Assembly: GCF_963920925.1 (NCBI RefSeq)
Contig: NZ_CAWUDI010000023.1
Coordinates: 1-64,000, forward strand
Source: Rivularia sp963920925
GTDB lineage: Bacteria > Cyanobacteriota > Cyanobacteriia > Cyanobacteriales > Nostocaceae
Reading direction: 5' to 3'
Length of the DNA stretch: 64,000 nt
The translations under genes and the position numbers were made by a program. The notes beneath the pieces were generated by a model. It did no database searches. It was not told the origin of the DNA and worked only from the letters and a program-made list of their open reading frames with translations. Positions 1-8,628 of the stretch are shown here, one piece after another. Position 1 is the stretch's first letter. Every line of letters starts with the position of its first letter.

Positions 1-5
1 TTTCT

Positions 6-221
6 TCATCTTATAGCTTTTAATGGTATTTTTAGCATACTAGGTACTGAAGAACGGTAAATCTCATTGCTAATCAATTTTTCAATGCACCCTATATCAA
101 TTTTCTCATAAAATTTTGAACAACGAAATACATCATTAATTTTGTTACTAATTCTAGTAACAAAATTATGAAACGCATTCTTCTGATTTAATACATACGC
201 ACTACTAAATGGCGATCGCAC
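6..221 (-). CDS. Small hypothetical protein (doubtful)
   Basis: This is a 71-residue open frame with no recognisable domain. It is rich in Ile, Asn and Ser and lacks a membrane segment. Nothing upstream or downstream supports it, and no clear ribosome binding site is visible. It lies left of the integrase remnant and outside the mobile element, so it may be a decayed fragment of an older insertion. It could equally be a chance frame. Confidence 0.2.
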   Translation of the reverse strand: MRSPFSSAYVLNQKNAFHNFVTRISNKINDVFRCSKFYEKIDIGCIEKLISNEIYRSSVPSMLKIPLKAIR

Positions 222-603
222 TGTGCCAGTTGCGTAAGTCCTGTTAATGATAAATATAGTAATTCTAATTTTATCTAGCTATTTATACTAAGAATAAAAT
301 ACTTGTACAGCCATTTTTTAGCTAAGTTATTGTTCAAAAATATGCGGATGATTCCTGTATGTTATTTATTTTTATTTTCCGTTTATTACAGATTAATTAT
401 CAATAATGAAATAATTCGTGTAAACCTCAAAAACAGAACAAATCTATCGCTTGTATGTACAACAGAGGAATTTTCTTTGTGGTGATTTGTTGTTTTTGAG
501 GTTCTCCCGAGTCTTGAAATAGTTTCCGAGTCTTCCGGGAAAACAGATTACTTCTTCCTATCATAAAATTCTCTATCATGTAATTTGGCATACTACATAA
601 TAG
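222..603. other. Gene-poor AT-rich stretch
   Basis: No convincing gene is visible here. A 60-codon rightward frame (303-485) has no ribosome binding site and looks like chance. A HIP1 octamer lies near 213. The stretch lies just past the point where the integrase remnant breaks off and may be the scar of a deletion. Confidence 0.4.
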
Positions 604-1425
604 CTATTCTTTTAGCGAGAAGGGAGTAATATGCTTCCATTGCAAACCTACAGCTTCAGATGGTCGGCAGCCTGTGATGAAAAGAAACTCAATGAACGGC
701 GCGTAGTGAGTGTAATAGCGGCTATCTTTAAATGCTTGGATAATGCGTTCACGAAGTGACTCCGAAGGAGTATCGCGCTCCTCCACACTAAACGGATTAA
801 TATCCGTCTCCTCGGAATCACCATGTCGTACTTTAATATCGCTCGCCATATCCGCAAACGGATTATCCTCAATTATTTGAGATTTCACAGCCCAATTGCA
901 ACAAGCCGAAAACTGAGTCAGTATTTTTTTGGCAGATAACGGACTTCTATTGGCAATTAGCCAATCGCGAATCGCCACAGCTTTATCCAAAGTCTTCACT
1001 GGCAGATGCACGTTAATTAGGCGATAAATTTTTTTGTAATCCTTCGCCAAAGTACTCGGAGATAAACTTGAGCGCTTGTATTCGGTATAACTGTCCCACA
1101 AATCGACTAATAAAGAAGCGTAACCTTCTGAAGAAGTTTGCTCAGTAGCTTCTATTTCACTTTTTACCGATGATATAAAGATATCTTGCTGTGATTGCGG
1201 CTTGTACCGAACCAAAGTGATATCGAAATTGTTGGAGAGTATATCCAACTCAATTTGTTTGGCTTTCATTTCTGCGAGCTTGCGATTGGCTTTGGTATCG
1301 GTAAAACCCGTTGATAAATAATGACGTTTACCCCCAAAACTAAAAACGAGCTGTAAACGCTCATTTGAAATTTTGATTTGGACAGTACCCTTACTTGCTT
1401 TATGCCTGGATTTTTGGGAACCCAC
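604..1425 (-). pseudogene. Truncated tyrosine recombinase (older integrase remnant)
   Basis: The first 45 residues resemble the arm-DNA-binding domain of phage integrases (FGGKRHYLSTGF). A SAM-like core-binding domain follows (about 100-200), then the start of the catalytic domain with the first catalytic arginine in TGCRPSEA (R254). The reading frame stops at residue 273, just after LQWKHI. The remaining catalytic Lys, His-x-x-Arg and Tyr boxes are therefore missing; a whole enzyme would need about 120 more residues. None of them appear in the 600 bases downstream. The gene begins 245 bases left of the tRNA-Phe repeat at 1670, so it probably served an earlier element that used the same attachment site. 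It cannot be an active recombinase. Confidence 0.8.
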
Positions 1426-1626
1426 AGGTGACTCCTGGATTTACAAGTGAAGACAAAAAGAAAATGCGATCGCTGGTTTTCTCTATTGCCTTGCTGGACT
1501 TGGAATCAGCGCGCTCTGATTTACCCCAACAAATTGTCCAACCTCGCCCAAAAATATCCAACGTGGAGGTAATTTTACACCCAATTCACACCCCTCGAAT
1601 CGCTGAAACGGGGTTTTTGCTGCATT

Positions 1627-1660
1627 AAAAAACCCCCAGAAGCGTTAGCTGCTAGGGGTT
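1627..1660. terminator. Bidirectional hairpin terminator next to attL
   Basis: AAACCCC and GGGGTTT flank an inner imperfect stem (AGAAGC/GCTGCT), with A- and T-rich edges. It separates the integrase remnant from the tRNA fragment. Confidence 0.5.
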
Positions 1661-1669
1661 TGATGTTGT

Positions 1670-1714
1670 ATGCCAGGAACGAGACTTGAACTCGTGACAC
1701 GAGGATTTTCAGTC
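1670..1714. repeat. attL: 45-bp copy of the tRNA-Phe 3' half
   Basis: These 45 bases are identical to 18579-18623, the 3' half of the intact tRNA-Phe gene from the anticodon stem and loop to the discriminator base. The match ends sharply on both sides. The following sequence does not continue the tRNA, so this is an attachment-site remnant and not a working tRNA. It marks the left edge of the integrated element. Confidence 0.93.
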
Positions 1715-1828
1715 ACAAGACACGAGGACGTGTAAGTCCTATGGCCTATAGATTGGTACTATAAGCTATCAAAAATTTGCCTAATTCTTGACTAAGGATT
1801 GAATTAAAACAGATGAATTTTCTCACTT

Positions 1829-1869
1829 TTAGCGACCGCTAGCTTTTATCGCTGGCGGTCGCTATTTTA
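1829..1869. terminator. Strong hairpin at the left end of the element
   Basis: AGCGACCGC and GCGGTCGCT form a stem of at least nine pairs, extended by AGC/GCT, with T-rich sequence on both sides. It lies 75 bases before the first structural-block gene. It probably insulates that block from chromosomal transcription, or acts at the element end. Confidence 0.55.
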
Positions 1870-1941
1870 TTGATGTTGGTAATCTTTACCTAAAACTTGG
1901 TATAAACAGTAATTGAAGTATTATTAATTACCTTTCTTATA

Positions 1942-2277
1942 ATGGCTGAACCAACTTTACAAGAAATATTCGGTACCGGAGCATCTCAAGATTTAGCTTC
2001 TCTAACAATTGATAAAACCGACTTAACGGCAGTTGGTTTAACGGCTGACGCTAACAACACGGGGGAGAGTTTGTTAATTGCCGTGTTGCTCAAAGCCCGC
2101 GAATACCTCACCCAAGCTAATTACGATGCCAACTTGGATCAAAGCGTACTTGTTGATGATGGTTTACCTAGTTTTTTAAATCGAGGCGTAGACAGTACTC
2201 CTTACCGAACCGACCAGCTAACGGTGACTTTGAGCAAGGTTGATACCAATCAAATTATTAATCCAGATGATTATTAA
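1942..2277 (+). CDS. Small element protein, first of the structural block
   Basis: This protein has 111 residues, is acidic, and has no membrane segment or signal peptide. It is rich in Thr, Leu and Asp, with a helical middle (LLIAVLLKAREYLTQANYDA). No family is recognised with certainty. It opens the rightward gene block and ends two bases before the next start, so the two genes are surely co-transcribed. Position and composition suggest a virion or structural protein, but that is inference from context. Confidence 0.7.
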   Translation: MAEPTLQEIFGTGASQDLASLTIDKTDLTAVGLTADANNTGESLLIAVLLKAREYLTQANYDANLDQSVLVDDGLPSFLNRGVDSTPYRTDQLTVTLSKVDTNQIINPDDY

Positions 2278-2279
2278 AA

Positions 2280-2720
2280 ATGGGTTGTTTTACAGTTCGC
2301 GTATCAATTACTTACCGCCAGAAAGGACGTACAGGCAGCGGAACAACAATTGCTAGAACCAGTGGTTGCCGCGCATCTCCATTCTCTATTGGATTAGATC
2401 GCTCTCAAGACGCTTTTTATCTTTACTACAACGGCGGAAAAGAAAAATTAGAAGGTAACTGGCGTAATTATGATCTGCTAGCAAGCAGCATTGTTAGTCA
2501 AACTCCTTGTGAGGGATGCGTTGACCCGAACATTTATTACGACTGTATAAATGGGGCTTGTGTCAAAAAAGACAAGTACGGTACGCCAGGAATTTATCAA
2601 ACAATTGAAGAATGCGAAGTTGTCTGTGGTGAAGGATGCAGCGGCAAGTGTATTGCCAATGCTGACTGGGCAAAGATTCAAGACTTTGCTAGTAAATTAA
2701 AAACAAAAAACTGTAATTGA
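2280..2720 (+). CDS. Cysteine-rich element protein
   Basis: A protein of 146 residues. The N-terminal 80 residues look beta-rich. The C-terminal 65 hold ten or more cysteines in a compact pattern (CEGCVDPNIYYDCINGACVKK, then ECEVVCGEGCSGKC) that looks like a small disulfide- or metal-stabilised module. It has no signal peptide. Such Cys-rich modules are plausible in surface-exposed adhesion or spike proteins, but no family assignment is made here. It is tightly packed between neighbours (gaps of 2 and 12 bases). Confidence 0.72.
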   Translation: MGCFTVRVSITYRQKGRTGSGTTIARTSGCRASPFSIGLDRSQDAFYLYYNGGKEKLEGNWRNYDLLASSIVSQTPCEGCVDPNIYYDCINGACVKKDKYGTPGIYQTIEECEVVCGEGCSGKCIANADWAKIQDFASKLKTKNCN

Positions 2721-2732
2721 GGACTTGATAAT

Positions 2733-3122
2733 ATGGCTTCTGGCACAATTAATAATCTTCAGCAAGCTTTAAATTGTGCTGGAAAGTGCGATTGTTGTGA
2801 AAAGTTGCAGCAGCAAATAAACGCCTTAAAAAGTCAAATTAATTCGGTTGATAGTAAAGTAGGGGGACTCGATAGAGATATTAAAAACATTATCCCGCAA
2901 GTTAATAATCATGAAAATAGAATTGCTAAAAACGAAAAAGAAATCTCTAAATTTAGCGGTTCTGTTCAAAATAATAAAAGCAATAATTTAAACCGAGATT
3001 TACAAAAAATCAAACAACAAGTATCTGCAATTGAACGCTATATTAACGCGCTTGATTTGGCAGGTAAATCTCTTAATAGCCTATTAAAGAATTTTTCTAA
3101 ACTTTTTTCTGTCTTTAAATAG
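2733..3122 (+). CDS. Coiled-coil element protein
   Basis: A protein of 129 residues. A Cys cluster near the N-terminus (CAGKCDCCEK, about 15-24) is followed by almost continuous heptad-like helix (about 25-125), with a short break at a Ser/Asn-rich linker. The look is that of a trimeric or dimeric fibrous stalk or assembly factor. It is followed after one base by the collagen-like protein gene, which has coiled coils of similar style, so the two may form one fibre or spike assembly. The exact function is unknown. Confidence 0.72.
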   Translation: MASGTINNLQQALNCAGKCDCCEKLQQQINALKSQINSVDSKVGGLDRDIKNIIPQVNNHENRIAKNEKEISKFSGSVQNNKSNNLNRDLQKIKQQVSAIERYINALDLAGKSLNSLLKNFSKLFSVFK

Positions 3123-3123
3123 T

Positions 3124-5346
3124 ATGCCAATTCCTGCAAGCCCCTCCCTCACTCAAACAGTAAATAGTGTTGGGGATATTTTACGAATCCAACGGAATTA
3201 TTTTGCTAAGTTCAGTAACGGATTAACTAATCTAACCAAGGTAACTAACCTTACTGCAAAAAGGGTTAAGGACGTTGCCAAGGTTGCCGATACGGTCAAA
3301 AAAACAGCGGATAATGCTAGCAAGGTTACGGATGCCTTAAAAAAAGGCAATTACAAGCAAGTAAATCCAGGACTAGCGAATGCAATTGGATTTGCATTAA
3401 GTCTTGCTTCTATCGGGTTATCATTACTTACTATCAATCAAATTGGAAACCTACAAGAGACACAGTTAAAAATTGATGGCATTCAAAGTAGGGACTTAGG
3501 GGATGCCTTTACAAGGGCAATAAATAATACTTTATCTATCAGAAAAATTAGAGAAACATTTGATAAATTCATTCAAAAGTATGAAGAAGAAAAAGGCAGA
3601 TTATTAAATCAAGTCCAAGACAGCTTTAAAAACTCGGTAGATGCAAGAGAACAATCCGACAAAGCAAAAAAACAAGCTAATGACGCGCTTTATGAGACTC
3701 GTGAAGGTAGAAGCAAATTAGATTCAAAGTTATCTAATCTTACTAGCGATTTTAGTCAATTACAAAATGAAATTATTTCTCAAAACGCAGAGTTAGCACG
3801 TAAAGTTAATCAAAGTTTCGATGATTCGCGAGAAGCTTATAAAATTGGAAACGACGCTTTATATGAAGTTAGAAATGGTAGAAGCATACTAGAAGGAAAA
3901 ATATCAAGGCTGGATAATAAAATTGCATCTATCGATCCAAGGGCTAATCTTGCTAATCTATCTAACCAACTCTCTCAAATTAAATCTACAGCTACCAACG
4001 CACAAAACACCGCTAATAAAGCTTTGCAATTTAAAGCTCAGCCTGGGCCAGCGGGCAAACCGGGGATAGCGGGTAAACCAGGACTAAACGGACTGCCGGG
4101 GATAGCGGGTAAACCAGGAGCAAACGGACTGCCGGGGATAGCGGGTAAGCCAGGAGCAAACGGACTACCGGGGCCAGCGGGTAAGCCAGGAGCAAACGGA
4201 CTACCAGGGATAGCGGGTAAGCCAGGACTAAACGGACTACCAGGCAAGGATGGTAAAGATGGTAAAGATGGTAAAGACGTGAATCAAGCTCAGTATAACG
4301 ACTTGCTACAAAGGGTATCTCTAATTCCCCCGTTAATTGCAAGGGTGCCAGGAGACACGGTAAATAAAATGCCAAAACCGCTTACTGGCTCTCAAATTGA
4401 GGCGGCTGCAAGTGCGGGTGTATGCCGATCAACAAATCCTGGTGGATGCATGAGTAATGCTTTAGGAAATACCGCTAATACAATTAATCAAAATACTAAC
4501 AATTGGGGACAAAGTATACTTGATAAATTTAATGCAGGTGCAAACGCCGCTCAGCTTGCACTACTTAAAAAAGTAGATTTAAAGTTAGGTAGTCAAATTA
4601 CAGGTGGCTTGTCGGGTGCGGTCAAGAATATTTTTGAAAATAAATTAGTCGATCGAGCGCTAGCACTCGCTAACCTTGCCGGGACTTTCCACAACGGCTT
4701 GATGCTAAGTAATAACCTTGCTCAAACTCTATTTAGCGCCACTGATAACATACTTAATGCTGTTGGTATAAAAATAAAGGATGAAAAAGGAGCTGAAATT
4801 AGTACTAAAGGAGTAGTCGATTCCTTGCTGCTTGGGTTTGCAAATTCGTTGTTTGGAGCCGAGAACGTAACTGCATTAAACGCACAGTTTAAGCGCGCAA
4901 ATCGCGTTTACCAAAGCGCTGCAAATATGGTTGATAGCGTCCGCTCGATGACAGATTCAGTACGTAATGTTGCTGAATTTACAGCTGAAAACACAGGTAA
5001 AATTGGTAACGCTTTAAAAACTTATCAGGTGATTGCTCCAGACGCTTACAAGTGGATGCCTGAACAGGTTAACGCCCAATCAGTTTGGATGCAGCGGTTG
5101 CAAAATTTAGAAGAAGCCGCGAGCGGAATTGAAATGGTTACATCTGAGGTTTTATCAATAACTCAAAATGCTAACGAGATAAAAACGCAACTCGACGAAT
5201 TCAAAAAAGCTACTGAAGAATTGCCACCCAAGCCACGAATCGACAACAAGCCCGTCCTTGATGTCAAAGTAGCTCAAAAAACCGCTTCGACGTTTCCAGC
5301 GGTTCCCGAAATCAGTGGTGATGCAGACAAGGAGCCAGACGAATAA
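3124..5346 (+). CDS. Large coiled-coil, collagen-like structural protein
   Basis: The protein has 740 residues. A helical N-terminus (1-80) is followed by a hydrophobic membrane-type segment (about 86-105). Long coiled coils (about 140-300) contain an internal duplication of the NDALYE-R-GRS motif. Then come 26 uninterrupted Gly-X-Y triplets (about 307-384) made of a 12-residue repeat (GLPGIAGKPGAN) and ending in GKD x4. About 350 mostly helical residues follow. Collagen-like runs occur in phage fibres and in the PRD1 spike protein P5, so a spike or fibre or a membrane-anchored virion protein is likely. Its stop codon overlaps the next start. It is the largest protein of the structural block. 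Confidence 0.85.
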   Translation: MPIPASPSLTQTVNSVGDILRIQRNYFAKFSNGLTNLTKVTNLTAKRVKDVAKVADTVKKTADNASKVTDALKKGNYKQVNPGLANAIGFALSLASIGLSLLTINQIGNLQETQLKIDGIQSRDLGDAFTRAINNTLSIRKIRETFDKFIQKYEEEKGRLLNQVQDSFKNSVDAREQSDKAKKQANDALYETREGRSKLDSKLSNLTSDFSQLQNEIISQNAELARKVNQSFDDSREAYKIGNDALYEVRNGRSILEGKISRLDNKIASIDPRANLANLSNQLSQIKSTATNAQNTANKALQFKAQPGPAGKPGIAGKPGLNGLPGIAGKPGANGLPGIAGKPGANGLPGPAGKPGANGLPGIAGKPGLNGLPGKDGKDGKDGKDVNQAQYNDLLQRVSLIPPLIARVPGDTVNKMPKPLTGSQIEAAASAGVCRSTNPGGCMSNALGNTANTINQNTNNWGQSILDKFNAGANAAQLALLKKVDLKLGSQITGGLSGAVKNIFENKLVDRALALANLAGTFHNGLMLSNNLAQTLFSATDNILNAVGIKIKDEKGAEISTKGVVDSLLLGFANSLFGAENVTALNAQFKRANRVYQSAANMVDSVRSMTDSVRNVAEFTAENTGKIGNALKTYQVIAPDAYKWMPEQVNAQSVWMQRLQNLEEAASGIEMVTSEVLSITQNANEIKTQLDEFKKATEELPPKPRIDNKPVLDVKVAQKTASTFPAVPEISGDADKEPDE
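4042..4279 (+). repeat. 36-bp tandem repeats coding the collagen-like stretch
   Basis: Imperfect 36-bp units (five or so) code the GLPGIAGKPGAN repeats, followed by four copies of ggtaaagat-type nonamers coding GKD. The repeats are nearly identical in DNA. This favours slippage or recombination and hence length variation of the fibre. Confidence 0.85.
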
Positions 5347-6161
5347 TGGCTTTACCAGCAGATTTCAACGAGGTAGAAAATCTTACCGATATAGTCAGGC
5401 GAGAATTCAATAAAAAAATTCAAGCTTGGTTCAAGAATCAGGCGGATAACGATGTTAGTTCTCCCAAAGCGAGGCTCAAGCATAGCTGTTTAATCAAAGA
5501 TGATGACCCCATACCCGTAATGACAATGAGAATGTGGTTGTTTGAATTTATTGTGGGACAGGCTCAAGCCTTGCAACCAAACGTAATAATCGCACCAGAT
5601 TTTACGCGAGTTAGCTTGACTAAATACAGACCGCAAATACAAATGTTTTTCAAGGAATCGGTGACAGCCGCAACTTACGATCCAGATTATCGTCCGGTAA
5701 CAGGTGAAATTAGTTTCAGGTTGATGGATGAAACGAGCGAATCAATTTCTCGAACCAAAGCCGAACAGTTAGCTTTAAAGATAAAAAACTTATTTACTAA
5801 CCCATTATTGATTTGGGAGAAAGGGTGGTATTACTCAAGTTATACTGATGTTGATAAAGGATATCGGTTAAAATTACTGAGTAAAAATAACGCCGAATCA
5901 AAACGAATTGTGAATAAGATTCTCGATATTCAAGGACACTCATTTGATGAGAATAAATACGCTTTTAATGACCATGACCGAAATTTCCCTGCTGTACCTC
6001 CAACCCAAAGAGTGTACGGAAGACAGCGAAAAATGTCTCGCGACAGACCGAGGGCAGACGTAAAATTTCAGCACGCCAAATTATTTGTATTTGGTTTAGC
6101 AAATCCCATTAATCTAGTTGACGCTTCTGGATACTTAAGAAGTGTGATACATCGAGTTTAG
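5346..6161 (+). CDS. Element protein of unknown function (271 aa)
   Basis: The protein has 271 residues with no membrane segment. A helical N-terminus is followed by a mixed alpha/beta body (RYRP- and FRLMDE-like segments) and a basic C-terminal third (RVYGRQRKMSRDRPRADVKF). The ATG overlaps the last base of the collagen-like gene, so it belongs to the same operon. It could be a capsid, connector or assembly protein by position. No family is recognised and no claim is made. A 124-base gap follows, perhaps with its own promoter for the next gene. Confidence 0.75.
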   Translation: MALPADFNEVENLTDIVRREFNKKIQAWFKNQADNDVSSPKARLKHSCLIKDDDPIPVMTMRMWLFEFIVGQAQALQPNVIIAPDFTRVSLTKYRPQIQMFFKESVTAATYDPDYRPVTGEISFRLMDETSESISRTKAEQLALKIKNLFTNPLLIWEKGWYYSSYTDVDKGYRLKLLSKNNAESKRIVNKILDIQGHSFDENKYAFNDHDRNFPAVPPTQRVYGRQRKMSRDRPRADVKFQHAKLFVFGLANPINLVDASGYLRSVIHRV

Positions 6162-6285
6162 GTGCAAAAAATATGTGCAGAAACCTTATAAGATTTCCCC
6201 CTATTTCTAAGTACTAAAATCTTGTGTTAGAAAAATAATAAGCAAGTTAAGATATTGCAATTAACCGCTTTATAAATTTGAAAAA

Positions 6286-6855
6286 ATGCCCAAACGCTTT
6301 AACAATTTAGACGCTGCCCTAAAGTACCTCAACCCCAAAGGTACTGATACCGAATCAACTTCTGAAGCTCCTACCGGGTCGCAGCTGAGATTTTACCAGG
6401 ATTGGAAATCGGGTAAGCGAGCCGTTGAGTATGGCGATCGTGACGCTGGATCTCGTCCGGGCGACCTTAAGCGAGTGACCGTTAAACCTTTTGCTTTTGC
6501 TTCCGCTGATACAACAGAGTATATTGTTGATCTTTCTGCTCGCGCAGAAACAAATATTTCTGCTGCTGGAATAACCGCAGCAGAATTGGGAATAAAAACG
6601 GATATCTCTTCCGGTACTAACGTATCTAACTTTCAACCCGCAAAAATAACGGTTGCAGTCGTTGGAACCACTACGACAGCAGGAGAGAGTAAGCTTACGG
6701 GTAGAAAATACAGAAAAAGAGCTGCTAGCTCCTACACGTTCCCCTTTGGTCGTACCACAGGTGAAGCGGTCTATTCAGAAGCAAAAGCTGCTCTTTTAGC
6801 AAGTGCTCAGGCTGCGAATAGAGTAGTCACCTACCAACCGGAACGTTTTAGATAA
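6286..6855 (+). CDS. Beta-rich element protein, capsid candidate
   Basis: A protein of 189 residues. After a polar N-terminal third it has a run of Thr/Val/Ala-rich strands (about 60-130) and a basic segment (GRKYRKRAASSYTFPFGR). It has no Cys and no membrane segment. The separate leader region upstream (6162-6285) suggests strong independent expression, as expected for a major structural protein. It is one candidate for the missing major capsid protein, perhaps a jelly-roll type, but the fold cannot be judged without structure prediction. It overlaps the next gene by one base. Confidence 0.72.
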   Translation: MPKRFNNLDAALKYLNPKGTDTESTSEAPTGSQLRFYQDWKSGKRAVEYGDRDAGSRPGDLKRVTVKPFAFASADTTEYIVDLSARAETNISAAGITAAELGIKTDISSGTNVSNFQPAKITVAVVGTTTTAGESKLTGRKYRKRAASSYTFPFGRTTGEAVYSEAKAALLASAQAANRVVTYQPERFR

Positions 6856-7082
6856 TGTTTAATGATGCCTTGCGAGTAGGTATCTACATCCCTACTCGCA
6901 AACTTTCTTGTGATGAAATCAACTATCTAATCAAGCAAGAAGAAGTATCTAGCTTGGCGCTGGAGCGATTTCTCAGTGCTGAGATATCTTGGAATGACTA
7001 CCTCGATATTTTAGAAGTTTGTAATGTTGATATAGATGATTATTTAGAAACAAGCGATCAAAACTTTGCTTCAATAATGTGA
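6855..7082 (+). CDS. Small acidic element protein
   Basis: An acidic, helical protein of 75 residues with no recognised domain. Its ATG overlaps the stop of the upstream gene by one base. Its own stop overlaps the GTG start of the next gene by four bases (GTGA), so all three are translationally coupled. Small acidic proteins between structural genes often act as assembly chaperones, which would fit but is not shown. Confidence 0.65.
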   Translation: MFNDALRVGIYIPTRKLSCDEINYLIKQEEVSSLALERFLSAEISWNDYLDILEVCNVDIDDYLETSDQNFASIM

Positions 7083-7564
7083 GCGATTATTTAGCTGACT
7101 TAAAAAACGATAACAATTGGCAACAAGTATATACAGATAGTAAAACCGTATTGTATGACGCGGCTGGTGGCTACCGTCCTTTGCCAGTTTTTGAGATACC
7201 AATAACTTTCGATAGCCCGCTTTTAATAATACGAACTTTATCTGATGGAGCTAAATTTACTTGGCGATTCAGCGGTGTTTTATCGCAGCGAATCTCAATG
7301 TCAAACGTTGCCAGCCCTGTACCAACGGCTGCTTTGAACTATAATCGACTTAGAATAAATCGTAGTTCATTACTTCACTTCCCCCGGTATAATACTGATT
7401 ACGAATTGATTTTTGAGCCTTACACTTGGATCAAGAATATTAATTTAGCTATCTGGTCATACAGCGGTGTTTTTACAAACGAATTATTCGCCCAAGTAGA
7501 AGAAGTACGCGATAACGAACTATCTAGGATTGAGTCAAAAATTGATACGATAATCAACGGTTAA
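7079..7564 (+). CDS. Beta-rich element protein (161 aa)
   Basis: It begins at GTG inside a four-base overlap with the preceding gene. The 161-residue protein is dominated by alternating hydrophobic strands (FEIPITFDSPLLIIRTL, KFTWRFSGVL, YELIFEPYTW, LAIWSYSGVF) and ends in a short helix. This pattern suggests a beta-sandwich or jelly roll, as in capsid or receptor-binding proteins. No family is recognised. It lies directly before the lysis-like cassette. Confidence 0.7.
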   Translation: MSDYLADLKNDNNWQQVYTDSKTVLYDAAGGYRPLPVFEIPITFDSPLLIIRTLSDGAKFTWRFSGVLSQRISMSNVASPVPTAALNYNRLRINRSSLLHFPRYNTDYELIFEPYTWIKNINLAIWSYSGVFTNELFAQVEEVRDNELSRIESKIDTIING

Positions 7565-7582
7565 AAATCCCTTTTTAAGATT

Positions 7583-7855
7583 TTGAGAAGTTTTAATATT
7601 GCCGATTTAATTGCGGCTGGTAGCTTGCTACTTACCACTATTAGTGGCATCGTTGCGACTGCCTTTTGGTATGCCAATACCGAAAAACGCAAGTATGGGC
7701 TAGAGCGTGACTTTGCACATCTTAGGCGTAATTACGAACAGATTCAGCAGTCATTGAATACAATTTTGGTCGAATTTGATCACCGATTCGATACCGCTGA
7801 AAGAGATATTTTAGAGGTCAAATCTGTTTTAAGTAATTTAAAAAAAGAAGGATAG
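7583..7855 (+). CDS. Small membrane protein with coiled coil (lysis-like)
   Basis: It starts at TTG, with no better start visible, and has 90 residues. One membrane helix (about 8-30) is followed by a charged coiled coil to the end. That topology matches holin partners, i-spanin-like proteins or phage proteins of the XhlA type. It lies between structural-block genes and the second small membrane protein and amidase, so a lysis role is likely from context. Confidence 0.65.
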   Translation: MRSFNIADLIAAGSLLLTTISGIVATAFWYANTEKRKYGLERDFAHLRRNYEQIQQSLNTILVEFDHRFDTAERDILEVKSVLSNLKKEG

Positions 7856-7860
7856 AAAAA

Positions 7861-8043
7861 ATGACTTCAATACTTCAGAAGCTAAGCGTTAGGAGCTTGG
7901 TTGTCCTATCTTTGGTTTTTGGTGGCGTAGGACTAGCCGTTATTGATCCAAATTTTCGCCCAAAGTTCGCCGACATAATTAGTTTTGGACTAGGAGGTTA
8001 TTTTGGACAGTTAAATCCAGCCAGCAAGAACTCAAATAAATAA
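7861..8043 (+). CDS. Small membrane protein, holin candidate
   Basis: A protein of 60 residues with two hydrophobic segments (about 10-27 and 37-50) separated by a short polar loop, and a polar, Lys-ended tail. Small size, two membrane segments and a place just before the endolysin are the usual marks of a holin. It starts five bases after the previous gene. No sequence family is recognised. Confidence 0.65.
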   Translation: MTSILQKLSVRSLVVLSLVFGGVGLAVIDPNFRPKFADIISFGLGGYFGQLNPASKNSNK

Positions 8044-8082
8044 TTTCAATTTTTAATCAATTTAACAAACAAAAGATAACTC

Positions 8083-8586
8083 ATGAAATATGCAATTGAC
8101 TTAGGTCACAATATTAGTCTTGACGGTGGCGCTGTTGGCATCAAGCGCGAAAATGATTTGATTATGGCAGTTGGGGAAAATGTTATTTACAGGTTACGTA
8201 AAGCGGGTCATCAAGTTGCAGAGTGCAAACCAACTTGGGCAAGCTCTGTAAATGATTCACTTCGACGACGGGTTAACACCGCTAATGAAAGTAGAGCGGA
8301 TGTTGCTATCAGTATTCACTTTAATGCTTTTAACAGGCACGCTCACGGGACAGAAGTCTATGCAATAAGTAGCAGAGGTAAGTCGATCGCTCAAAAAGTA
8401 GTAAACGAAATATCTTCACTTGGATTTGCTAATCGCGGCGTAAAAAGTCGTGGGTTTTATTTTCTTCGATATACCTCGATGCCAGCAATTTTGATTGAAG
8501 GTTGCTTCTGCGATAGCCAACGAGATATGAATTTGTTTAATGCCGATAAGATGGCAGAAGCTATTGTAAAAGGTTTGTTACAATAG
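8083..8586 (+). CDS. N-acetylmuramoyl-L-alanine amidase (endolysin)
   Basis: This Amidase_3 enzyme of 167 residues cuts the amide bond between N-acetylmuramic acid and L-alanine in peptidoglycan. The zinc ligands fit H9 (DLGHN), E23 and H79 (SIHFNA), and the catalytic glutamate fits E139 (ILIEGCF). It consists of the catalytic domain only, with no signal peptide or cell-wall-binding repeats, as in phage endolysins and unlike exported host AmiC enzymes. It lies last in the rightward block, behind two small membrane proteins and in front of a strong terminator, so it closes a late lysis cassette. Confidence 0.9.
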   Translation: MKYAIDLGHNISLDGGAVGIKRENDLIMAVGENVIYRLRKAGHQVAECKPTWASSVNDSLRRRVNTANESRADVAISIHFNAFNRHAHGTEVYAISSRGKSIAQKVVNEISSLGFANRGVKSRGFYFLRYTSMPAILIEGCFCDSQRDMNLFNADKMAEAIVKGLLQ

Positions 8587-8628
8587 CTTCATGACTTGAC
8601 GCTTGATATGAAGAATGCACCCACTTTT

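Noticed and set aside
1670..1760. A second tRNA-Phe gene
   Set aside because: Only the 3' half matches; the rest does not fold into the D and acceptor arms. It is an attachment-site fragment.
4031..4375. Pro/Leu- or Pro/Gly-rich proteins on the minus strand
   Set aside because: They are complements of the collagen-coding repeats; low complexity keeps all frames open.
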